Below are positions 1-5,553 of a stretch of 6,367 nucleotides of DNA, piece by piece; the first letter of the stretch is position 1, and every line of letters begins with the position of its first letter. The stretch comes from Gemmatimonadota bacterium (GTDB taxonomy: Bacteria > Gemmatimonadota > Gemmatimonadetes > Gemmatimonadales > Gemmatimonadaceae), in contig PLMM01000291.1 of the NCBI GenBank assembly GCA_003142495.1, forward strand, positions 1 through 6,367, in the 5' to 3' direction. The notes beneath the pieces were generated by a model. That model was given only the letters and a program-made list of their open reading frames with translations. It did no database searches and was not told the origin of the DNA. The position numbers and the translations under genes are program-made.

Positions 1-1920
1 TGGTTCGCGATGGAGTACGTCGATGGGATGGCGCTGAACAAGTACGTCGAGGCGCACGAGCTCACGCTGGCGGAGAAGCTCGGACTCTTCCTGCAGATCT
101 GCGACGCGGTGTCGTACGCGCATCGCAATCTGATCGTGCATCGCGATCTCAAGCCATCGAACATCCTCGTTACAGCCGACGGGCACATCAAGCTCCTCGA
201 CTTCGGAATCGCGAAGCTGCTCGCGCCGTCGTCGGGCGGCGACGCGCCGATCACGCGCACGGGCTTCCAACCCTTCACTCCCGAATACGCGAGCCCCGAG
301 CAAGTGCTCGGCGAGCCCGTCACCACTGCCGCCGACGTGTACGCGCTCGGTGTCGTGCTCTACGAGCTGCTCACCGGCGAGCGCCCGCTCAATCTCGCGC
401 GATCGAATCCGGCTGACTGGGCGCGCATCGTTCGCGAGGCCGAGCCGAAGCCGCCGTCCGCGATCGCCGCCGACGGGAGGCCGTTGCGCGGCGATCTCGA
501 CACCATCGCGCTGATGGCGCTGCGCAAGGAGCCGGAGCGCCGCTATCCATCCGTCGATCGCCTCGCCGACGACGTACACCGGCATCTCGACCAGCGCCCC
601 GTGCTCGCGCGCGCGGACAGCCGCATCTACCGCACGAGAAAGTTCGTGCGCCGGCAGCGCGTGGCGGTCGCGATCGGATCGATCATCACGATCGGCCTCG
701 TGACGTTCGGCGTCGTCGCGCGGCGGCAGAACGCGAGTCTCAAGCGCGAGTCCGACAAGACCGCGGCGCAGCGCGATCAGGCGAGCGCGGTTACGCACAC
801 ATTGTGGTCGCTGCTCGCGCAGCTCACGGACTCTACCGGCAAGCCGATGTCCGTGGCCGACGTGCTCGATCACGCCGACCCGACGATCGCGCGCCAGTAC
901 GCGAAGCAGCCGAACGTGCGTGCAACGATGCAGTCCGCGCTCGGCGAGATCTATCTGAGCAACGGCGATCAGAACCGGGCCGAGACGTTGCTGCGCGAGG
1001 CGGTGGCGAGCGAGCGCGCGTACGGCCGCGACTCTGCGGATCTCGCGTCGCATCTCGAAACGCTCGGCAGACTGCAGCGCGGCAAGCTCGACTTCGCGGC
1101 GGCCGAGTCGTCCGTGACGGAGGCGATCGCGATTCGCGCGATGCTTACGCCGGGTGTCGTCGCGCAGGAAGCCAACCTCACGCTCGCCGGTGCACTCATG
1201 GGCGAGGAGAAGTACGACGCGGCGGATCAGGTGCTCCGACGAGTGCAGGCGGCGGAAAAAGAGCATCCCACGGGCGTGCCCGGATCGTCGGCGAGGCTCC
1301 TGCTAGGCGAGACGCTACGCCGACAAGGTCGCAATGAGGAAGCGGCCGCCCTCTTTCGCGAGGAGCTCGCGGAGATGAAGGTCGATCCGGATGGCGACTC
1401 GACAGGCGTGGCCACGGCGATCGGATTGCTGGCGGCGACGCAGATGATGATGGGACACGGCACAGTCGCGGACTCGATGTTGATCGAGGGCTATCGCATT
1501 CTCGGGAGCACGCAGCCGATTCAGTACCAGCGCGTGGCGCGCGGCGGAGTGCTCGTGAGTCGCGCGGAGATCGCGGCGCGCGCCGGTGATGACGCGAAGG
1601 CGGGACCGCTGGTGGACAGCGCGCGCGCGACGTGGAAAGGAAGTCTGGCTCCGAACGACTATCACTGGGCGGCGCTCGCGCGCGTAGAGGCGTTACTCTT
1701 GCGTGATCGGAACCAACCAGCGGCGGCGGCGGCAAGGCTCGCCGCGGCGCTCGACTCGCTGCGCTCCAATCCTCATCCGAATCTCTACATGTATCGACGC
1801 ACGGAAGCGACGCTGGCAGATGTTTTCGACCGGTGGGGACAGCCGGACAGCGCGGCCGCGCATCGCGCGCTGTCGCGGCCGAGGGCGCCGCTCACCGTTG
1901 CGTCGCTGTCGAAGCCGTGA
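1..1920 (+). CDS. Membrane-anchored Ser/Thr protein kinase, C-terminal part (5' end outside window)
   Basis: Transmembrane eukaryotic-type Ser/Thr kinase that should phosphorylate cytoplasmic proteins in response to an extracytoplasmic cue. The frame is open from base 1 (codons WFA before the first Met at 10), and the first residues, FAMEYVDG, are the kinase hinge, so the glycine loop and catalytic Lys lie upstream of the window. Counting from the Met at 10, the catalytic loop HRDLKPSN is at 44-51, DFG at 64-66, the P+1 motif ASPEQ at 94-98, and the helix-F Asp of ADVYALG at 109. All are intact, so the enzyme should be active. The kinase fold ends near 205. One membrane span lies at about 218-237, followed by a short charged, coiled-coil-like stretch (about 238-262). 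A helical, Ala/Leu/Glu-rich region with TPR-like spacing runs from about 300 to 610; single repeats are weakly conserved. In Gemmatimonadota and Acidobacteriota such kinases are often encoded near ECF sigma factors, which cannot be checked here. The stop is 2 bp before the next gene. Confidence 0.93.
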   Translation, partial: WFAMEYVDGMALNKYVEAHELTLAEKLGLFLQICDAVSYAHRNLIVHRDLKPSNILVTADGHIKLLDFGIAKLLAPSSGGDAPITRTGFQPFTPEYASPEQVLGEPVTTAADVYALGVVLYELLTGERPLNLARSNPADWARIVREAEPKPPSAIAADGRPLRGDLDTIALMALRKEPERRYPSVDRLADDVHRHLDQRPVLARADSRIYRTRKFVRRQRVAVAIGSIITIGLVTFGVVARRQNASLKRESDKTAAQRDQASAVTHTLWSLLAQLTDSTGKPMSVADVLDHADPTIARQYAKQPNVRATMQSALGEIYLSNGDQNRAETLLREAVASERAYGRDSADLASHLETLGRLQRGKLDFAAAESSVTEAIAIRAMLTPGVVAQEANLTLAGALMGEEKYDAADQVLRRVQAAEKEHPTGVPGSSARLLLGETLRRQGRNEEAAALFREELAEMKVDPDGDSTGVATAIGLLAATQMMMGHGTVADSMLIEGYRILGSTQPIQYQRVARGGVLVSRAEIAARAGDDAKAGPLVDSARATWKGSLAPNDYHWAALARVEALLLRDRNQPAAAAARLAAALDSLRSNPHPNLYMYRRTEATLADVFDRWGQPDSAAAHRALSRPRAPLTVASLSKP

Positions 1921-1922
1921 TA

Positions 1923-2678
1923 ATGCGCTGGCACGCGAGGGCGATCGCGATGTTGCTCGCGATGTTGCTCGCGATGTTGCTCGTTGGAGTCGCCGCGGAC
2001 TCCGCGCCGCTCACGCGCGCGCAGGTGGTGGCGCGCCTCGACGTATCGTCCGCCGATCATCCGGCGAGCTTCTCGGGGGAGAATCTCTCCGGCCTCGATC
2101 TCTCCGGGCTCGACTTCAAGCGCGCGAATCTCTCGAAGTCCATGCTCGTCGGCACGAAGATGATGAAGGCGAAGATGTTCGGCGTGAACTTCGACGGCGC
2201 GAGCGCGCACGGCGCCGACCTTTCAGGCGCGACGCTCGACGTGTCCACCATGCGCGCAACCGACTTCACGCACGCCACGCTGCGCGACGCGAGCATGTAC
2301 GCGGTGATCATCCAGGGCGTCAACTTCACCGACGCGGACCTCTCCGGCGTGCGGATCATCGGCGCCGCGCAAGGCGCGATCTTCGTGCGCGCGAAGCTCG
2401 ACCACGCCGACCTCGGCGCCGACCCGCGCAATCAGCCGATGGGCGTGATGCGCGTCGATCTCAGCGACGCGAACTTGAGCGGCGCCGATCTCACCGGCGC
2501 GAACATGCGGAAGGTGAGACTCACGCGCGCGACGCTCACCGGCGCGAATCTCACCGGCTGCGATCTCTCGTTCGCCGAGCTGTCGGGCGCGAACTTCCAG
2601 AAGATCGTGGGGCGCGACGCGATCAAGGGGCTCGATCAGGCGAAGTTCCGCGACGAGGCGATCTTCGACGCTCCCTGA
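1923..2678 (+). CDS. Exported pentapeptide-repeat protein
   Basis: Predicted 251-residue secreted right-handed beta-helix protein; no enzymatic motif is visible, and the molecular role of the family is mostly unknown. The N-terminus MRWHARAIA is positively charged and is followed by a hydrophobic core made of three AMLL units, with a likely signal peptidase I site after VAA at 23-25. After a short helix (LTRAQVVARLD) come pentapeptide repeats of the A(D/N)LXX type from about residue 54 to the C-terminus (for example NLSGLDLSGLDF, ANLSGADLTGAN), interrupted by a non-repeat loop at about 165-176. I chose the ATG at 1923 because it supplies the basic n-region of the signal peptide. The start lies 2 bp after the kinase stop, which suggests termination-reinitiation coupling. 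The ATG at 1950 has a better Shine-Dalgarno (GAGGG at 1937-1941) but would lose that n-region. An open extension to 1833 overlaps the kinase gene and is unlikely. Confidence 0.88.
   Translation: MRWHARAIAMLLAMLLAMLLVGVAADSAPLTRAQVVARLDVSSADHPASFSGENLSGLDLSGLDFKRANLSKSMLVGTKMMKAKMFGVNFDGASAHGADLSGATLDVSTMRATDFTHATLRDASMYAVIIQGVNFTDADLSGVRIIGAAQGAIFVRAKLDHADLGADPRNQPMGVMRVDLSDANLSGADLTGANMRKVRLTRATLTGANLTGCDLSFAELSGANFQKIVGRDAIKGLDQAKFRDEAIFDAP
1947..1982 (+). repeat. Three perfect tandem copies of a 12-bp unit in the signal peptide
   Basis: The unit GCGATGTTGCTC occurs three times without a mismatch at 1947-1958, 1959-1970 and 1971-1982. It is in frame and encodes Ala-Met-Leu-Leu three times, forming most of the hydrophobic core of the pentapeptide protein's signal peptide. 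A change in copy number would lengthen or shorten the core by four residues without shifting the frame. Confidence 0.95.
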
Positions 2679-2697
2679 ACTTCCCCTTTTTGAATCC

Positions 2698-2847
2698 TTG
2701 AGCACGCTCGGTGCAGCGGAATTCGACTTCGCGGGATGGAACGGCGCCGCTACCAATGGCGTGTGTGGCGCATATTTCGTCGCCGCGTTGATCCTGTCTG
2801 CGCTCGCGATCCTCGGCGATTGGCGCATCAGGCGCGCCGAGCGATAG
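2698..2847 (+). CDS. Doubtful small ORF with one hydrophobic segment
   Basis: This reading frame lies in the otherwise empty gap between the pentapeptide gene and tag. From a TTG at 2698 it would encode 49 residues; from a GTG at 2761 it would encode 28. The peptide contains a hydrophobic run (about residues 22-39, CGAYFVAALILSALAILG) followed by a basic tail (DWRIRRAER), as in a single-span membrane peptide with its C-terminus inside. Codon third positions are roughly three-quarters G or C by hand count, compatible with coding DNA here. Against it: there is no ATG, I see no Shine-Dalgarno before the TTG, and I recognise no family. It could be a small membrane protein, the remnant of a longer gene, or chance. 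Confidence 0.2.
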   Translation: MSTLGAAEFDFAGWNGAATNGVCGAYFVAALILSALAILGDWRIRRAER

Positions 2848-2882
2848 CGCGAGTCGAACGTCGAATTGGCTGGCGAACAGCC

Positions 2883-2887
2883 GGGAG
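2883..2887 (+). promoter_or_regulatory. Shine-Dalgarno GGGAG that decides the tag start
   Basis: GGGAG lies 8 nt before the ATG at 2896. This supports 2896 over the in-frame TTG at 2866, and the resulting length (187 residues) equals that of E. coli Tag. Confidence 0.6.
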
Positions 2888-2895
2888 CAAGGGAG

Positions 2896-3459
2896 ATGTC
2901 ACGCACCGCCACGCAGCACCGATGCTCCTGGGCCGAGGGCGACCCACTCATGCAGGAATATCACGACACCGAGTGGGGAGTTCCCGAGCGCGACGGCCGC
3001 GCGCTCTGGGAAGCGCTCGTGCTCGACGGCTTCCAGGCGGGGCTCTCGTGGATCACGATCCTGCGCAAGCGCGAGGCGTTCCGCGAGGAGTTTCGCGGCT
3101 TCGATCCCAGGGTCGTCGCGAAGTTCGGCGAGCAGGAGATCACGCGCGCGCTCGCCAATGCCGGCATCGTGCGCTCGCGCGCGAAGATCGAAGCCACCAT
3201 CGCGAACGCGCACGCGTACTTGAAGATGGAGGCGAACGGCGAAGACTTGTCGACGTTCGCGTGGTCGCTCGTCGGCGACTCGCCCGCGAAGATCCGCGGC
3301 GACGTCCCCGCGAAAACGCCCCTCTCCGAATCGATATCCGTCGCGCTGAAAAAACGCGGCTACAAGTTCGTGGGCCCGACTACCGTATACGCGTGGATGC
3401 AGGCCAAGGGGCTAGTCAACGATCACGCGGCGGGCTGCTTCCGTCGCAACGAGGTGTAG
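2896..3459 (+). CDS. tag: DNA-3-methyladenine glycosylase I
   Basis: Base-excision repair enzyme of the helix-hairpin-helix superfamily (Tag family). It cleaves the N-glycosidic bond of 3-methyladenine in alkylated DNA, leaving an abasic site. From the ATG at 2896 the product is 187 residues, the same length as E. coli Tag. The four zinc ligands of the family are all present with family spacing: Cys10, His23, His177 and Cys181 (E. coli Cys4, His17, His175, Cys179). The stretches YHDTEWGVPE, QAGLSWITIL, LKKRGYKFVGPTT and GLVNDHAAGC are near-identical to known Tag proteins. Tyr22 and Trp52 match the base-pocket residues Tyr16 and Trp46. The position equivalent to E. coli Glu38 is Asp44. The gene stands alone on its strand, ends 6 bp from the convergent DUF4198 gene, and shows no Ada-type regulator nearby. 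Confidence 0.96.
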   Translation: MSRTATQHRCSWAEGDPLMQEYHDTEWGVPERDGRALWEALVLDGFQAGLSWITILRKREAFREEFRGFDPRVVAKFGEQEITRALANAGIVRSRAKIEATIANAHAYLKMEANGEDLSTFAWSLVGDSPAKIRGDVPAKTPLSESISVALKKRGYKFVGPTTVYAWMQAKGLVNDHAAGCFRRNEV

Positions 3460-3465
3460 CGGCGC

Positions 3466-4338
3466 TCAGGGGCGTGGAGCCACTCGAAGCGTCGCGGTCA
3501 CGAAGTCGCTCTCCCATACGGTCGCGCCGGTCGTCGACCGGCGCAGGCTCGTGCCGTTGAGCAGCCAGAGTCCGCCCCTGTCCAGCACCACCGCCGCGCG
3601 ACCGGCGGCGTTGGTGCGGAAGAAGCTCGCCTTCGAGCGCCCTTCACGAATCGCGCCCACCGAGAAGCCCGCGAGCGCCACGCCATTGCGAAGCACTCGC
3701 ACCACGAGCGTGTCCCCTCCGAGCAGCGCGGTCGGATCGCGCTCGGGCACGAGCTCGAGGCCGAGTCCCATCGGCTTCGACCACGCCTTCTCGGCCATCC
3801 AGGTGCTGTCCGGTTTCGCCGGCGTGATGCGCGCGAACGTCATCGCGTGCTTCGTGTACGACTCCGTCCACTTGTGATTGTCGCCAAGCGATTTCCACGT
3901 GGCGCGAATGCCGGAGTCGGCGTCGATCTCGCCGAGGTATGCGTCGATGAGCTTCGGCGCGAGCACGAGCGTCGTCGGATGGAGCTCGATGCCGATCGTC
4001 GACACCCCTGGCGCCTTCGGCGTCCACATGTATCGCAGTGTGAGCGGCGTCGCCGATGGCGTTGGAAGCTCGCGAGTAAAATGCCCCTCGCGCACCTGCG
4101 CCCGAGAGACGCGGGCCGCCTCGATCGCGAAGTCGTCGTTGGCGAAGCTCTCGCCGCTCGTGAGATCGAGGCGAAAGGGAGTGCCCACTCTGCCCACATT
4201 CGAGGGCGAGATGAGCCAGGTGTCGTGCGCGGCGGCCTGCGCGACGATCACGAGCGTGAGTGCGATGGCGCCCAGCACGATCGCCGCTCGGCGTTCAGGA
4301 ATAGTGGAACGAATCGTTTTGGGCGTCATGCACACCAT
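3466..4338 (-). CDS. DUF4198 domain exported protein
   Basis: Predicted 290-residue periplasmic or secreted protein of the DUF4198 family, which is loosely linked to metal (Co/Ni) uptake; its biochemical role is not settled. The N-terminus is basic, with a hydrophobic core at about 18-36 and a signal peptidase I site AQAAA ending at Ala37. The mature protein would begin HDTWL, matching the AHD-(F/T)-W-L start typical of the family. A beta-rich, Ig-like C-terminal part spans about 194-290, with a TNAAGRA turn at 242-248 and GLWLL at about 257-261. The ATG at 4338 was chosen because an AGGAAAGG Shine-Dalgarno (plus-strand 4344-4351) lies 5 nt before it. A second ATG at 4329 would remove three residues and leave the signal peptide intact. 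The gene is convergent with tag and divergent from the lipoprotein gene, so it is probably monocistronic. No TonB receptor or transporter gene is in the window to suggest a substrate. Confidence 0.88.
   Translation of the reverse strand: MVCMTPKTIRSTIPERRAAIVLGAIALTLVIVAQAAAHDTWLISPSNVGRVGTPFRLDLTSGESFANDDFAIEAARVSRAQVREGHFTRELPTPSATPLTLRYMWTPKAPGVSTIGIELHPTTLVLAPKLIDAYLGEIDADSGIRATWKSLGDNHKWTESYTKHAMTFARITPAKPDSTWMAEKAWSKPMGLGLELVPERDPTALLGGDTLVVRVLRNGVALAGFSVGAIREGRSKASFFRTNAAGRAAVVLDRGGLWLLNGTSLRRSTTGATVWESDFVTATLRVAPRP
3524..3544. repeat. Perfect inverted repeat inside the 3' end of the DUF4198 gene
   Basis: GCGCCGGTC (3524-3532) is followed by a 3-base spacer and its exact reverse complement (3536-3544). 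As duplex DNA it is a 21-bp palindrome around base 3534. It lies about 65 bp past the tag stop and could form a GC-rich stem in either transcript. No T tract follows on either strand, so I do not call it an intrinsic terminator. Confidence 0.6.
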
Positions 4339-4421
4339 TCTAACCTTTCCTCGCGGCCGGCGCCCGCTTCGCGTACCTTCCGGGCGGTGATTCCACGCTA
4401 AATCTTCACGGAGGACAACAG
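4339..4421. promoter_or_regulatory. Divergent intergenic spacer, presumed promoter region for both flanking genes
   Basis: The DUF4198 and lipoprotein genes start in opposite directions from this 83-bp stretch, so promoters for both probably lie here or just inside the genes. On the minus strand the hexamer TAGAAT (plus-strand 4337-4342, partly over the first ATG) resembles a -10 box and sits 7 nt before the second ATG at 4329. No convincing -35 element is visible. On the plus strand the only clear signal is the Shine-Dalgarno GGAGGA at 4410-4415. Confidence 0.35.
4410..4415 (+). promoter_or_regulatory. Strong Shine-Dalgarno GGAGGA of the lipoprotein gene
   Basis: GGAGGA lies 6 nt before the ATG at 4422. 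It is the best ribosome binding site in the window and fixes this start. Confidence 0.8.
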
Positions 4422-4775
4422 ATGCGGTCGATCCTGCGCGCGGGCACGTTGGTGATATTTCTCGGAATTGCGGTCACACTCGGATGCCACAGCGCAGACA
4501 CAACAAACAACAATTCGGCTGTTTGCCAGACTGCCGTCGATGACATCACTAGCCCGGCCGCAGGCGTTGCCACACTTCACGGCTCTTTCTTTTCGGACGA
4601 GACGGTGATCATCCAGGAGTCCGATGGAACGGAGATCAGTCACGGCACCCCTGACACCGATAGGAATGCGTTCAGCTTCACTGGTATTCCGTCCGGCACG
4701 CACAGCTATCACATCATCATCTCGTGCAACTCCGGCCGGGACGATCTTGGGAGCTTCACCTTCAACGTCACGTAG
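4422..4775 (+). CDS. Small hypothetical lipoprotein, beta-sandwich-like
   Basis: A 117-residue protein that I do not recognise. It has a basic n-region (MRSILRAG), a hydrophobic core at about 9-20, and a lipobox-like TLGC ending at Cys22, so it is probably lipid-modified and tethered to a membrane facing outward. The -3 residue is Thr rather than the usual Leu, which makes the lipobox acceptable but not ideal. A short polar linker (DTTNNNS) follows. The rest is Thr/Ser/Ile-rich with alternating hydrophobic residues, and a GIPSGTHSY turn (88-96) like those of Ig-like or carboxypeptidase-regulatory-like beta-sandwiches. Cys35 and Cys102 bracket this domain and could form a disulfide. The translation start is well supported by its Shine-Dalgarno. 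By hand count bases 4501-4680 are about 56% G+C, against about 70% in tag (3061-3180). It may be co-transcribed with the membrane protein gene 32 bp downstream. Confidence 0.75.
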   Translation: MRSILRAGTLVIFLGIAVTLGCHSADTTNNNSAVCQTAVDDITSPAAGVATLHGSFFSDETVIIQESDGTEISHGTPDTDRNAFSFTGIPSGTHSYHIIISCNSGRDDLGSFTFNVT

Positions 4776-4797
4776 CCGAGTCGACGTTCGCCATCGC

Positions 4798-4802
4798 GAG
4801 GA
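4798..4802 (+). promoter_or_regulatory. Shine-Dalgarno GAGGA supporting a GTG start
   Basis: GAGGA lies 5 nt before the GTG at 4808 but 14 nt before the ATG at 4817. It therefore favours GTG initiation for the membrane protein. Confidence 0.45.
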
Positions 4803-4807
4803 TCTTC

Positions 4808-5335
4808 GTGCAGGAAATGACTTCCCCGTTCTCCTCGTGGGAGAGCTTCTACGTCATCGTCGGCTCGGCCGGCGGAGCGCTCACGGGACTGCAGTTCGTG
4901 GTGATCGCGCTGATGACCGAGCTTCGCAAGCAACGCACCACCGCGCAGATCGATGCATTCGCGACGCCGACCATCGTGCACTTCTGCGCGGTGTTGCTCG
5001 TGTCGTCGATCATGAGCGCACCGTGGCATCAGCTCTCGAGCGCGGCGATCACCGTCGGCGTCTTTGGTGTAGCGGGCATCGCGTACACGGCGGTCGTGAT
5101 GCGTCGCGTGTCCAGCCAAACCGGCTACACGCTCGTGTTCGAGGATTGGCTGTTCCACACCGCGCTTCCCTTCCTAGCGTATGCGATCGTCATCGCGGCC
5201 GCGTTGACGCTGGTGAGCCACGCGGTCGACGCGGAGTTCTGGCTGGCATCGGCGATGCTCCTGCTGCTGTTCATCGGCATTCACAACGCGTGGGACACCG
5301 TCACCTTCATCGCGACCGAGAAAGGGGACGCGTGA
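4808..5335 (+). CDS. Conserved-looking integral membrane protein, about five spans
   Basis: A 175-residue hydrophobic protein of unknown function. Predicted spans lie at about 14-36, 56-72, 77-98, 118-137 and 144-160, joined by short loops. The loop after span 1 is basic (ELRKQR), placing it in the cytoplasm by the positive-inside rule. Conserved-looking polar points in or next to the membrane are the start of span 1 (SFYVIVGSAGGALTGLQF), the loop motif EDWLFH (112-117) and HNAWD (159-163) at the end of the last span. I associate this pattern with uncharacterised small membrane proteins found in several bacterial phyla, but cannot name the family. I chose the GTG at 4808 on Shine-Dalgarno spacing; the ATG at 4817 would shorten the product by three residues. 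An open extension to 4724 would overlap the lipoprotein gene and is less likely. It follows that gene by 32 bp on the same strand. Confidence 0.8.
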   Translation: MQEMTSPFSSWESFYVIVGSAGGALTGLQFVVIALMTELRKQRTTAQIDAFATPTIVHFCAVLLVSSIMSAPWHQLSSAAITVGVFGVAGIAYTAVVMRRVSSQTGYTLVFEDWLFHTALPFLAYAIVIAAALTLVSHAVDAEFWLASAMLLLLFIGIHNAWDTVTFIATEKGDA

Positions 5336-5426
5336 CAGGAGGAGAAGGCGTAGAAAACGGCTCCAATCGGCGCGCGAGGGCACCCTGGAGGCTCTAATCT
5401 CGCGAGTGAGCTGAGGAGCCCGACTG

Positions 5427-5452
5427 TTGCTTTTCGTATCGCACCATACATT
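5427..5452 (+). promoter_or_regulatory. Tentative promoter for the histidine kinase gene
   Basis: A locally A/T-richer stretch in the spacer. TTGCTT at 5427-5432 resembles a -35 box and TACATT at 5447-5452 a -10 box, but their 14-nt spacing is shorter than usual. The 10-bp palindrome at 5453-5462 follows directly. Confidence 0.2.
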
Positions 5453-5462
5453 GCAGTACTGC
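5453..5462. repeat. Perfect 10-bp palindrome GCAGTACTGC, possible operator
   Basis: The sequence reads the same on both strands and sits in the spacer about 90 bp before the histidine kinase start, just after the A/T-richer stretch. Its position fits a dimeric regulator binding site near a transcription start. I recognise no regulator for it. Confidence 0.4.
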
Positions 5463-5483
5463 GAGTGTCTCACCAGCGCAGGA

Positions 5484-5508
5484 CGGCAAGCTCCCCACGG
5501 GCTTGCCG
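5484..5508 (+). other. Strong hairpin in the leader before the histidine kinase gene
   Basis: CGGCAAGCTC (5484-5493) pairs with GGGCTTGCCG (5499-5508; nine Watson-Crick pairs and one G-T) around a 5-nt loop (5494-5498). It lies 45 nt before the ATG at 5554. No T run follows on either strand, so it is a poor intrinsic terminator; a leader structure or a Rho-type end of the upstream unit are alternatives. Confidence 0.55.
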
Positions 5509-5544
5509 CCGCATGCACGGCGCTTCTGGCGACGCCTCTCCCTC

Positions 5545-5550
5545 GAGGAG
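5545..5550 (+). promoter_or_regulatory. Shine-Dalgarno GAGGAG that sets the histidine kinase start
   Basis: GAGGAG ends 3 nt before the ATG at 5554, with its GAGG core 5 nt away. There is no earlier in-frame ATG after the stop at 5407-5409. Confidence 0.6.
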
Positions 5551-5553
5551 ATC

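Noticed and set aside
1196..1735. Minus-strand frame of 179 codons inside the kinase gene
   Set aside because: Pro/Arg/Ser-rich with no family resemblance; antisense shadow of the helical C-terminal region.
2085..2600. Recurrent short DNA words in the pentapeptide gene, considered as a non-coding repeat or CRISPR-like array
   Set aside because: The 15-base periodicity simply reflects the A(D/N)LXX repeats; units diverge and there are no spacers.
1703..2701. Long plus-strand frame of 332 codons rich in Arg, overlapping the kinase end and the pentapeptide gene
   Set aside because: The extreme Arg bias, including a repeated RDVA from the 12-bp repeat, is what a frame-shifted GC-rich gene gives. 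The true frames carry a signal peptide and pentapeptide repeats.
2223..2951. Minus-strand frame of 242 codons spanning the pentapeptide gene and the tag start
   Set aside because: Its C-terminal half is a mirror of the pentapeptide codon pattern and it covers two well-supported plus-strand genes.
2736..3560. Plus-strand frame of 274 codons over tag
   Set aside because: Arg-rich shadow frame; tag in the other frame is near-identical to a known enzyme and has all its zinc ligands.
5484..5508. Hairpin as a classical intrinsic terminator
   Set aside because: No T run follows the stem on either strand, so it is listed only as a structure.
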